Translations under genes and position numbers: made by a program
The notes under the pieces: model-generated
Seen by the model: only the letters and a program-made list of their open reading frames with translations
Told to the model about the DNA's origin: nothing
Databases searched by the model: none
Part shown: positions 37,565 through 45,689 of the stretch, in pieces
How positions within the stretch are numbered: the first letter of the stretch is position 1
How the letters are laid out: each line of letters opens with the position of its first letter
Assembly (NCBI RefSeq): GCF_011764485.1
Contig: NZ_AP022849.1
Location: forward strand, 186,001-250,000
Direction: 5' to 3'
Source: Bosea sp. ANAM02
Lineage (GTDB): Bacteria; Pseudomonadota; Alphaproteobacteria; Rhizobiales; Beijerinckiaceae
Length of the DNA: 64,000 bases

Positions 37565-40414
37565 ATGACCGATCAGAGCCCGCCTCCGAGTGACGGTGAA
37601 GGCATCGAGGTTTCCGACCTGTCGGAGGTCTTCAAGCAGGACTTCCTGAACTACGCGATGAGCGTGATCGTCTCTCGCGCGCTTCCGGACGTTCGTGACG
37701 GCCTAAAGCCCGTCCACCGCCGCATCATCTACGGCATGGATAACGGCGGCTATCATTCCGACAAGCCGTACATGAAGTCCGCGCGCATCATCGGCGACGT
37801 GATGGGTAAATATCACCCGCACGGCAACCTGGCCATTTACGACGCGCTGGTCCGTCTCGCCCAGGACTTCAAGATGCGTCACCCCCTGATCGATGGTCAG
37901 GGCAACTTCGGCTCGCCGGACGGGGATGCGCCAGCCGCTGACCGTTACACCGAAGCCAGGATGACGAAGCTTGCGCATTTCCTGATCGAGGACATCGACA
38001 AGTCGACCGTCGACTTCAAGCCCAATTACGACGGCAAGGAACGCGAGCCCGTCGTGCTCCCGTCCCGGTTTCCGAACATCCTCGTCAACGGCAGCGCCGG
38101 CATCGCTGTGGGCATGGCGACGAACATGCCGCCGCACAACCTCACCGAGGTGATCGATGCGTGCCTCATCCTGCTCGATCGTCCGGACGCTTCGCTGGAC
38201 GACATCATGGAGGTCCTGCCGGGCCCCGATTTCCCGACGCAGGGGGTGATCCTCGGTCGCAGCGGCATTCGCAAGGCCTACGTCACCGGGCGCGGCTCGA
38301 TCATGATGTCGGGCGTTGCCGAGATCGAGACCGGCAAGCGCGGCAAGAACCACATCATCATCACGGAGCTTCCGTATGATGTGAACAAGGCCCAGCTCAT
38401 CGAGAAGATCGCGGACTATGTGACCACGGTCTCGAAGGCCAAGCCGGGCGACCAGAAGGTCGCTCAGTACGCCGTGTTCGGTGGCATCTCCGATATTCGC
38501 GACGAGTCGAACCAGGAATCCGTTCGCGTCGTCATCGATCTCAAGGCGGATGCCGAGCCGGCAGTCGTTCTGAATGCCCTCAAGCGCTTCACCGACTTCC
38601 AGACGACGTTCCCCTACAACGCGACCTGCCTGAATTCTCGCGGCAAGCCCGCCGAGATGGGGCTGATGACGATCCTGACGGAGTTCCTCGCGTTCCGGCG
38701 TGACTGCGTTCTCAAGCGCTCGATCCACGAGCTCGACGTCGCTCGCGGCCGTCAGATGCGGCAGATCGCGCTCTATCTGGCTCTGGACCGCGTCGATCAG
38801 GTCATTGCCCTGATCCGCGCTTCCAACAACGACGAGGATGCGGCCGCCAAGCTGATGGCGCTCGAATTCAGCATCGACGATGAGCTGTCTCAGCTGCTGC
38901 TGGAGGCTGATCCCGATGCCACTCTCACCGGGAAGATGCGGCTGACGCTCGCCCAGGCGAAGGCGATCCTCGATGTCAGCCTGAAACAGCTGAGCCGCAT
39001 GGGTCGAGACAAGATCTCGGATGAGCTCCGGGTTCTCGCCGGCAAGATCCGTGAGCTGCTGCCGATTATCAACGACCGCGTCGTTCGCGACAACGTCGTG
39101 AGGAACGAGTTCATCGAGATCCGCGAGAAGTTCGGCAACAAGCGCGTGACCCGTATCGAGAGCGTCGAAGCGGACGAGATCGATGACGAGTCCCTGATCG
39201 AGCGCCGCGACATCGTCGTGACGCTGACCAACTCCGGCTACGTCAAGCGCACCGAGCTCTCGGCCTACCGGGCCCAGCGCCGAGGCGGCAAGGGGAAGAC
39301 CGGCATGGACACGAAGGACGATGATTTCGTCACGTCCACGATCGTTTGCACCACGCGCACGCCGCTGCTTGCCTTCACCGCTCGCGGGCATGCCTACAAG
39401 ATCAAGGCTCACCGCCTGCCGGAAGCGAATGCGAACGCCAAGGGGCGCCCGATCGTCAACGTCATCGAGCTGAAGGACGGCGACACGGTCCAGTCGCTCG
39501 TCGCCCTGCCCGAAGATCGCGCTTCACTCGAAGACATGAGCCTGCTCTTCGTCACCGATTTCGGTGACATCCGACGCAACAAGGCGACCGACTTCTCCGA
39601 CCTCAACCGTCGGGGCAAGGGCGCCATGAAGCTGGAGAACGAGGACGGGTCGACCAATGGTCGCCTCGTTGCTGTCCTCCCGGCCGGCGAGAAGGACGAC
39701 GTCCTCCTGGCGACGGCCCTGGGGCAGGCGATCCGCTTCCCGGTCTCCGACATGAGGGTCATGCAGAGCAATTCCTCGACCGGCGTCCGAGGCATCGCTT
39801 TCAAGGACAAGGCAGGCGCCGACCGCGTGGTCAGCGCGACTGTGCTGCCGCACAGCGAGGCCTCGGTCATCGAGCGCAACGCCTACCTCGCCAAGGGCTC
39901 GATCTTCATGAAGGAAGGCGAGCTCAAGGACGAGGCCGGTCAGTCGACAGCGCCGGCCTCGGTGACGGTCACGCCGGTCAACGATCCTGAGCGCCCCGAT
40001 CGTGTGAAGGTCAGCCTCAATGTCGACCGAATGGTGGAGCTCGCCAACGAGGAGCGCTTCCTGCTGACGGTCACCGCCAACGGCTTCGGTAAGCGCGTCT
40101 CCAGCCACGAGTACCGAGTCACCGGGCGAGGCGGCAGCGGCATCTCCGCGGGCGTCTTCAACGATACGACCGGCGACCTCGTTGCCTGCTTCCCTGTCGA
40201 CGAGGCTGATGGCCTCGTGCTCGTCACCGACGGTGGCCAGGCAATCCGGACCAATGTCAACGACGTCTCCGTCTACGGACGCGATACCCGCGGCATGCGC
40301 GTCTTCTCGCTCCCCGAAGGTCACAAGGTTACGGGCGTCGCCCGGATCTCTGATGACACGGGTGAGGATGAGGCCGGGCCGATCACGACCTCCAATCAGG
40401 GAACCGAACAGTGA
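37565..40414 (+). CDS. gyrA: DNA gyrase subunit A
   Basis: A 949-residue type IIA topoisomerase cleavage subunit. The catalytic Tyr128 is in AADRYTEARMTKL. The GyrA-box QRRGGKG in the C-terminal beta-pinwheel marks it as gyrase, able to introduce negative supercoils, and not ParC. The quinolone region reads HPHGNLAIYD: positions matching E. coli Asp82-Ser83-Ala84 are Asn88-Leu89-Ala90, while the Asp87 equivalent (Asp93) is kept. Ser83 to Leu is a classic quinolone resistance change. The protein is longer than E. coli GyrA (875) as in many alphaproteobacteria. A 4-base overlap couples it to the next gene. Confidence 0.93.
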   Translation: MTDQSPPPSDGEGIEVSDLSEVFKQDFLNYAMSVIVSRALPDVRDGLKPVHRRIIYGMDNGGYHSDKPYMKSARIIGDVMGKYHPHGNLAIYDALVRLAQDFKMRHPLIDGQGNFGSPDGDAPAADRYTEARMTKLAHFLIEDIDKSTVDFKPNYDGKEREPVVLPSRFPNILVNGSAGIAVGMATNMPPHNLTEVIDACLILLDRPDASLDDIMEVLPGPDFPTQGVILGRSGIRKAYVTGRGSIMMSGVAEIETGKRGKNHIIITELPYDVNKAQLIEKIADYVTTVSKAKPGDQKVAQYAVFGGISDIRDESNQESVRVVIDLKADAEPAVVLNALKRFTDFQTTFPYNATCLNSRGKPAEMGLMTILTEFLAFRRDCVLKRSIHELDVARGRQMRQIALYLALDRVDQVIALIRASNNDEDAAAKLMALEFSIDDELSQLLLEADPDATLTGKMRLTLAQAKAILDVSLKQLSRMGRDKISDELRVLAGKIRELLPIINDRVVRDNVVRNEFIEIREKFGNKRVTRIESVEADEIDDESLIERRDIVVTLTNSGYVKRTELSAYRAQRRGGKGKTGMDTKDDDFVTSTIVCTTRTPLLAFTARGHAYKIKAHRLPEANANAKGRPIVNVIELKDGDTVQSLVALPEDRASLEDMSLLFVTDFGDIRRNKATDFSDLNRRGKGAMKLENEDGSTNGRLVAVLPAGEKDDVLLATALGQAIRFPVSDMRVMQSNSSTGVRGIAFKDKAGADRVVSATVLPHSEASVIERNAYLAKGSIFMKEGELKDEAGQSTAPASVTVTPVNDPERPDRVKVSLNVDRMVELANEERFLLTVTANGFGKRVSSHEYRVTGRGGSGISAGVFNDTTGDLVACFPVDEADGLVLVTDGGQAIRTNVNDVSVYGRDTRGMRVFSLPEGHKVTGVARISDDTGEDEAGPITTSNQGTEQ

Positions 40415-41349
40415 CCACTCTCCACGAACTGTTGGCCGAAGCCGACCGCATCGCCCTTGCTCGTTTGGAGTTCGAGCCTCTGGTGGCCCCGCTTCGGATT
40501 CAGGCCGACGCGCTGAAGGCGCAGCTCGCGACCGTCGAGGCCGAGATCTCGACCAAGCTCAAGGGCCGGCACTCGCTGGACGAGGAGTTCGAAGCCGTCG
40601 GTCGCAAGATCGAAAACCACGGTGTCGACCGTGACACCCTGGAGCAGCTCGTGGAGACCCGCATGCAGCTCCTGGCGGGCGCAGGCATCGTCGTCGTTCC
40701 CACAGCTTCGGCGCCGGCTCCTTCGCCCACGGCGGCCGCCTCCCCTGCCCCCGCGGCCCCGGAAGCGGGTTCTCAGGCGCAGGAGGAGGATAAGCAGCAT
40801 CCGGCCCGCCAGCGCCGGACTCGCCCGAACCCTGTGGTGACAGCCGACCCGAGCCCGCAGGTGCCGGAAACGGCGAAGGCGGACGCGTCCGCGGCCGAGA
40901 CGACGGCGCCGACGGCCAACTCGCAGGCGCGCGCGGAGGAAAAGGTCGCCGATGCGGCTACGCATCACGGGGCCATCGCCCCGGAGAAGATCTCGCTGAA
41001 TCCGGATGCCTTCAACGGCGAGCGGGCGCCGGCTGCAGAGGAGGCTGCTTCTGAGGCCCCTGCTGCCGAAGGCTCGGACGCGATCGTCGACGGCGAGGAA
41101 GTTGTGAGCTTCCCGGAGGCCGAGCCCGCCAACGATGATGCGGTCGCCGTGTTGGCGGCACGGGAGCTGGAGCCGATCACCGTTCCGGATGCGATTGCGG
41201 CCGATGCGCCGGCTGCTCCGGTAAGCGATCCCGAGATGCCAGCCTTCCTCATGTCGGCGGAACCGGTCGTCGCCGTTCCGGCGCCAGTCGCCCCGGTCGC
41301 TCAGGTGCCGCGGGACGAGTTCGTCCCGCCCTTCCTCGCCCACTCGTAA
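40411..41349 (+). CDS. hypothetical coiled-coil protein with disordered tail
   Basis: A 312-residue protein starting at a GTG that overlaps the gyrA stop. The first 100 residues are a helical coiled-coil-like domain (RIQADALKAQLATVEAEIST). The rest is low-complexity Ala/Pro/Glu (PAPSPTAAASPAPAAPEAG), ending FVPPFLAHS. No family is recognised. Translational coupling to gyrA suggests a gyrase-linked role but is not evidence of one. Confidence 0.5.
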   Translation: MTTLHELLAEADRIALARLEFEPLVAPLRIQADALKAQLATVEAEISTKLKGRHSLDEEFEAVGRKIENHGVDRDTLEQLVETRMQLLAGAGIVVVPTASAPAPSPTAAASPAPAAPEAGSQAQEEDKQHPARQRRTRPNPVVTADPSPQVPETAKADASAAETTAPTANSQARAEEKVADAATHHGAIAPEKISLNPDAFNGERAPAAEEAASEAPAAEGSDAIVDGEEVVSFPEAEPANDDAVAVLAARELEPITVPDAIAADAPAAPVSDPEMPAFLMSAEPVVAVPAPVAPVAQVPRDEFVPPFLAHS

Positions 41350-41364
41350 TCCAGGAGCGTCCGC

Positions 41365-42162
41365 GTGCTGCGTCGATCCCATTCCCTGCCGGCCGGGCTT
41401 GTCCTGATGACCTTGGCGCTGGCCGGGTGCCAGACCACGGCCAAGCCGCCTGAAACGGGCTCGGCGCAGACTGCGGCCGCTACTGTCGATCCCGACATCA
41501 AGCGCATTCTGGCTGGCGGTGGACTCGACCCCAGCGCGCCGGCGGCCGTTGCTGGCGCAGCTCCCGTTGCGAAGACGGCTGGGATTGCGCCCGGCCTGGT
41601 TCCGGTGGCACCGCCCCCTGGAAGTGCGGCCGCGGCGGCATACGCGGCTCAGCAGCCTCCCCAGGCGAACCCGCTGACTGCCCCCGGTCAGCCGCTGAAC
41701 GTCACGCCGGCGCAGGCTGGCGTGACGCCAGCAGCCACGCCGATCGCAGCCGCCATTGCCTCTGCAGGACATGGTGCCAGAGGCAAGGGCGCTCGCAAGC
41801 GTGGTCGTGTCGATGCTCCACTGCCTCAGATCGAGGTCACTCAGGGAGCTCCGGTGCAGGCCCACCCTGCGCTGCCAGTTGTCGGGGCGCCGCTTCTCGC
41901 CTCGGGTACCGGCGTTTTGCCTGTGCCCGTTCCCGGAGGCGTGCCGACGGCCGCTATCGCGCCGGCGCTGCCTGCAGGCCTGACGACCTCGATGATCCCG
42001 GCACCGCTCGCGCCCCAGATGATAGACATCACGGGCCCCAATGCCCGCTCCCGGCCCGAGGCACCACGAGCGAAAGCTGCCTCTGTTGCGGAACCAGCTC
42101 CCACGGCTGCGCCAGCCCCCGCTGCTCCAGAGCCCTACGTCCCGAAGATCAAGCGCTTCTGA
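41365..42162 (+). CDS. Ala/Pro-rich lipoprotein
   Basis: A 265-residue protein from a GTG. The N-terminus (MLRRSHSLPAGLVLMTLALAGC) has a lipobox LAGC at residues 19-22, so it is predicted to be lipid-anchored. The mature part is Ala/Pro/Gly-rich with a basic patch (ARGKGARKRGR) and the string APLPQIEVTQG, recalling PLPQIG of the exported protein at 569-985. No enzyme motif is seen. It lies between gyrA accessory genes and the lytic transglycosylase. Confidence 0.6.
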   Translation: MLRRSHSLPAGLVLMTLALAGCQTTAKPPETGSAQTAAATVDPDIKRILAGGGLDPSAPAAVAGAAPVAKTAGIAPGLVPVAPPPGSAAAAAYAAQQPPQANPLTAPGQPLNVTPAQAGVTPAATPIAAAIASAGHGARGKGARKRGRVDAPLPQIEVTQGAPVQAHPALPVVGAPLLASGTGVLPVPVPGGVPTAAIAPALPAGLTTSMIPAPLAPQMIDITGPNARSRPEAPRAKAASVAEPAPTAAPAPAAPEPYVPKIKRF

Positions 42163-42168
42163 TCCCAT

Positions 42169-42193
42169 CAATCCTTGATCGCATGATGGATTG
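42169..42193. promoter_or_regulatory. inverted AATCCTT-type pair
   Basis: CAATCCTT (42169-42176), nine bases, and ATGGATTG (42186-42193) before the transglycosylase gene. The spacer length matches the pair at 23758-23782. TTGATC at 42175-42180 could act as a -35 box. Confidence 0.45.
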
Positions 42194-42229
42194 AACCGAA
42201 GGTCTTTCTGACGACTTGGATTGGTGTTG

Positions 42230-43216
42230 ATGAATCGATTCGCCTCCCGTTGGATTTTGGCCTGCGTCGCGGTTCTCACGATTGCGGCCGCCGACGTCTC
42301 CCCCGCCCTCGCCAACTGGCTGAAGGTCCGGGACGCAGCTATGACGCTGCGCGAACGGGGCCGGTCTCAGGAAGCCTATGCGCTCGTTGCCCAGGCGGGC
42401 GTTGGGACGGTCGCCCACGAGGTCGATCGTAGCTTCATCTCGGGTTTCCTGGCGCTGCGCGTGCTCGGGCGGCAGGACCTCGCACTCGCCCACTTCAAGA
42501 ACATGGCGGTCATGACGGCCAGGTTGCGCCCCAGCGAGGATCCCGCTGGGCATCGTGCTATGGCCGGCTACTGGCTTGGCCGCACGCTTCAGGTCATGGG
42601 CCAGGCCGACGAAGCGAAGACGCTGTATACGACGGCGGCCATGTATCGGAACACCTTCTACGGTTTGCTCGCAGCTTCGCAGGCTGGACTGTCCGACACC
42701 CGAGCCGCGATCGCGCCAGCCGCCCCCGCCTATCCACGGCCGCAGCTTTTCTGGCACGACCCCCGGATGAACACCGAACTGGTGCTGGCCATCATCAAGA
42801 CGGAGAGCAACTTCCGAACGACGGCGGTCAGCTCGGCCGGCGCTCTCGGTGACATGCAGCTGATGCCTGGCACCGTCAAAGCGATCTCCCGGAAGACCGG
42901 CGTTCCGCTCGATCCGAGGATGGTCGCGAGCAACCGAAACTACAACGTCGCCGTCGGCTCCCACCACTTCGCGGATCTCCTGGCGAAATATGCGGGCAAC
43001 GTCACTCTCGCCGCAGCGGCTTACAATGCCGGCTCTGGCGCTTCTGACGACTGGATCACGCGGTTCGGAGACCCCCGGACGAACACCGTCGACATCGTCG
43101 ACTGGATTGAGCTGATCCCGTTCAGAGAAACCCGCGGCTACGTGAAGAAGGTGGTCGCGAACTACGTGGCATACCTCAGCACGGGGACCTCTTCGGTCAC
43201 GGCCAGCGCGCGCTGA
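42230..43216 (+). CDS. soluble lytic transglycosylase-like protein
   Basis: A 328-residue exported protein. The start at 42230 gives a signal peptide (MNRFASRWILACVAVLTIAA, cut near ALA-NW). The C-terminal domain is Slt-like (GH23): IKTESNF with catalytic Glu192, GALGDMQLMPGTVKAISRK, NYNVAVGSHHFADLL and AAAAYNAGSGASDDW. The N-terminal 150 residues form a short helical superhelix region, so it is a compact version of Slt70. It cleaves glycan strands of peptidoglycan in the periplasm. It may open the wall for an envelope or secretion apparatus, or work with the PBP at 2206. Confidence 0.85.
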   Translation: MNRFASRWILACVAVLTIAAADVSPALANWLKVRDAAMTLRERGRSQEAYALVAQAGVGTVAHEVDRSFISGFLALRVLGRQDLALAHFKNMAVMTARLRPSEDPAGHRAMAGYWLGRTLQVMGQADEAKTLYTTAAMYRNTFYGLLAASQAGLSDTRAAIAPAAPAYPRPQLFWHDPRMNTELVLAIIKTESNFRTTAVSSAGALGDMQLMPGTVKAISRKTGVPLDPRMVASNRNYNVAVGSHHFADLLAKYAGNVTLAAAAYNAGSGASDDWITRFGDPRTNTVDIVDWIELIPFRETRGYVKKVVANYVAYLSTGTSSVTASAR

Positions 43217-43265
43217 GTGCTCGGTTTTGCTCGATATTGGGCAGTAAAAGCGCACAATGTGCTCT

Positions 43266-43294
43266 TTGCTCTAGTCTGTATGTATGTGGATATA
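43266..43294 (+). promoter_or_regulatory. promoter for the gene at 43403
   Basis: TTGCTC (43266-43271), a 17-base spacer and GATATA (43289-43294). It lies 108 bases before the start codon, leaving a leader that holds two inverted repeats. Confidence 0.5.
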
Positions 43295-43331
43295 AGCTCC
43301 GCTTCACCGCCAGCTTCCTCGACTCCGATTT

Positions 43332-43370
43332 CTACCTGTCATAGGTAGGAATCGCGGGCGGTTTCCCGCG
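43332..43370 (+). promoter_or_regulatory. two inverted repeats in leader
   Basis: CTACCT (43332-43337) pairs with AGGTAG (43343-43348) across five bases, and CGCGGG (43353-43358) pairs with CCCGCG (43365-43370) across six. They lie side by side between promoter and start codon. The first looks like an operator; the second may be an RNA hairpin. No T tract follows. Confidence 0.45.
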
Positions 43371-43402
43371 CTTCTTGTGGTGAGCATGCGCCGGGAAAAT
43401 CT

Positions 43403-45640
43403 ATGATTTCTGAGCACCTCTTGCTTGATGAAATTCGTAGAAAGCCCGAGTCGTTCGCCGAGATTTGCCGTCGTAACGGTCTGACAAGCGTAGCCGACAG
43501 AACCAAATTCAGGACAATACTCAATCGCCTTAAGTCCAGAGGCGTGGTTGCAATCGTGACCTATAATGGCCGGGCCTTCCCGAGCGGTGGAAGCCCGTTC
43601 CTGTACATCACCTCCGAGCCGCAAACCTTCACCGCTGCCTTGAAAGCCGGCGCGGCCCTCGGACACGACATCGATGTGAACATGGCTCCGCCCGAGTACC
43701 AGTCTGTCCAAACGCAGGCGATCCTTAGAGGCGAAAGCGCGGATCCCGAGCCGGTTCTCGGGCGCCCTTCTATCCCTTCGCCCGAACGCATGTCTGAGCC
43801 GCGGGCGAGCGCCGGTTCCATGCCTGGTTCGGCGAGCGCCTCATCGAGCAGGAAGCCATTGTCGCTCGATGAGTGGCATTCTCTGGCTGATGTTGGTCGC
43901 TACTATGGCCTGTCAGGTGCTGAGGTCGTTGAGCGAATGCAGCGGGGGATCGCGAGCGGTTCCTTCCAGTGCATCGACCTGCTCGGGCGGCCGACAACGC
44001 CTAGTCGGGACGCCCGGATAGGTGTGTCGGGCCTTGAGCCGACCGTCTTCGTCTCTGCTCCCTCCGAGCGGTCTGGAGAGGTCACATTCGCCTTCCTGGA
44101 GTTCATCAGGACTCTCAGGGACGAAACAGTGGCCATCCGTGATCTGCCCGAGAAGCTTGGTGCATCGATCGAGACTGCGCACGAGTTTCTGTGTTTCGCG
44201 GTCAGGGGCGAGCGCATCCTGCTGGGCGCGAGCTCCCCACCGCGACCGACTGACGTGGTCAGCCTCAGCAAGAGCCGACACATTCCGTTCCTTATTGCGG
44301 CAGACCTTCGTGGAAGCCTGATTGGCGACGTCGGGTTCAGGGTCAGCGATATCGCCCGCGTTCGGCGCTGCAGCGATGACAAGGTCGTAAGCGCCGCCCG
44401 TATTCTCGCGTACCAGTCGGTTCCTGCTCTGGCGACCTGCTTTGCGGACGATTTCAGGCCCCTTTGGGCGAGCGAGGTGGGGTCGGAGACGATTATCCGT
44501 CCAGGCGACTTCCGGCCACCTTCGAAGACATCCGACGAGCCGAAGGCGCCCACGCCTCGTGTGGTCGACAACCCGGTCCCTCAAGTCCGGTCGGGGTGGC
44601 CGGCCCCATTATCGCCAGCAGACAGAGATCGTGTGATTGAGCGCCGATCAAACGCGCCAATATCGCCGTTTTTGCGGGAGCTAACGAACTTGCTTCAGCC
44701 GGGAGACTCCCGGCCGTCGCAGGCCACCATCACTTCGTCGCCCCAAGAGCGACGATCTGTATCCAAGGCGGCTAGGTCCGACGCGTCGCGCACAGAAGTC
44801 GTCGATGGATCGTCGGGCCCTGCGCTGAAGCCACGGCTTCCGACAGATGTCGCTCTTCCCGTTCTCCTGAAGGAGCCTCTCACGATCGAAGAGCTCGTTA
44901 TAAGGTCAGGGAAGCGCCGCTCCGAAGTGATGTCCTCCCTCGAGGCGCTCGCCGCCAACGGGGAGCTCAGCCTTGCGAGCCAGGGGATGCCCCATCGTTA
45001 TTTGCTTGGGCCAAGCGTCCCGAGCGATGACCCCGAGGCACTGACCACGGTTGATGCCCTTATGGCGGATCGCGCCATAGATGACGATAACTCAGCACCT
45101 CCTGGGAAGGCGCTGAAGAGGATCGAGGCCGCGCTTTGGTTCCCGCGGGACTTGATCGCGCTCTCAGTCGAGGTGCGGATGCCTCCCCGTGAAGTGCGCA
45201 AAGTCCTCGACAGTGCGATCGGCCGCACGATCCTCGCGACCGGGACCCCTGGCGGACGGGACGAGAAGTTCAGCGCAGGGCCACAGGTCAAACAGAAGCT
45301 CGCCTCGCCCGAGGTGCTCTCGCTTGCCGACGCAGTCTATGAAAGCACGGCCGCCGGCGCGGTTCTTCAAGCCGAACTGAGCGCCCAGTTCGGCGATCGC
45401 GCTCAGCTTCTGCCATTCGCGGTTGGCCGGCTGACAGGCCTCGGGCTCCTCATCCAGGTCGACAGAGCCCTTCGCCGGCCGATCCTCGTCGGCGCAGTTC
45501 GCGACTTTTGCTGGATTCCGCGGACTCGCGACGCGCTCGATATCGAATTCCCCCATATGGGGGACGCTGCCATTTCAAAGGCGATCGCAATGGGAGCTAT
45601 CCACCAGGTGGGCGAGAAGTATCTGGCGGGAAACTCCTGA
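43403..45640 (+). CDS. large protein with winged-helix-like repeats
   Basis: A 745-residue soluble protein. Several segments look like winged-helix units: residues 1-70 (LLDEIRRKPESFAEICRRNG then RTILNRLKSRGVVAIV), about 495-545 (EPLTIEELVIRSGKRRSEVM then LEALAANGELSLAS) and a middle segment (IRDLPEKLGASIETAHEF). Long Ser/Pro/Arg-rich linkers separate them. The layout suggests a DNA-binding regulator or a protein of multiple HTH domains, not an enzyme. No precise family is known to me. It is convergent with the alpha-CTD/sigma-4-like gene next to it. Confidence 0.5.
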   Translation: MISEHLLLDEIRRKPESFAEICRRNGLTSVADRTKFRTILNRLKSRGVVAIVTYNGRAFPSGGSPFLYITSEPQTFTAALKAGAALGHDIDVNMAPPEYQSVQTQAILRGESADPEPVLGRPSIPSPERMSEPRASAGSMPGSASASSSRKPLSLDEWHSLADVGRYYGLSGAEVVERMQRGIASGSFQCIDLLGRPTTPSRDARIGVSGLEPTVFVSAPSERSGEVTFAFLEFIRTLRDETVAIRDLPEKLGASIETAHEFLCFAVRGERILLGASSPPRPTDVVSLSKSRHIPFLIAADLRGSLIGDVGFRVSDIARVRRCSDDKVVSAARILAYQSVPALATCFADDFRPLWASEVGSETIIRPGDFRPPSKTSDEPKAPTPRVVDNPVPQVRSGWPAPLSPADRDRVIERRSNAPISPFLRELTNLLQPGDSRPSQATITSSPQERRSVSKAARSDASRTEVVDGSSGPALKPRLPTDVALPVLLKEPLTIEELVIRSGKRRSEVMSSLEALAANGELSLASQGMPHRYLLGPSVPSDDPEALTTVDALMADRAIDDDNSAPPGKALKRIEAALWFPRDLIALSVEVRMPPREVRKVLDSAIGRTILATGTPGGRDEKFSAGPQVKQKLASPEVLSLADAVYESTAAGAVLQAELSAQFGDRAQLLPFAVGRLTGLGLLIQVDRALRRPILVGAVRDFCWIPRTRDALDIEFPHMGDAAISKAIAMGAIHQVGEKYLAGNS

Positions 45641-45689
45641 GGGACGAGGCTAAGCCACATTTTTCAACCCTCAAGCAGACACCGGCGAC

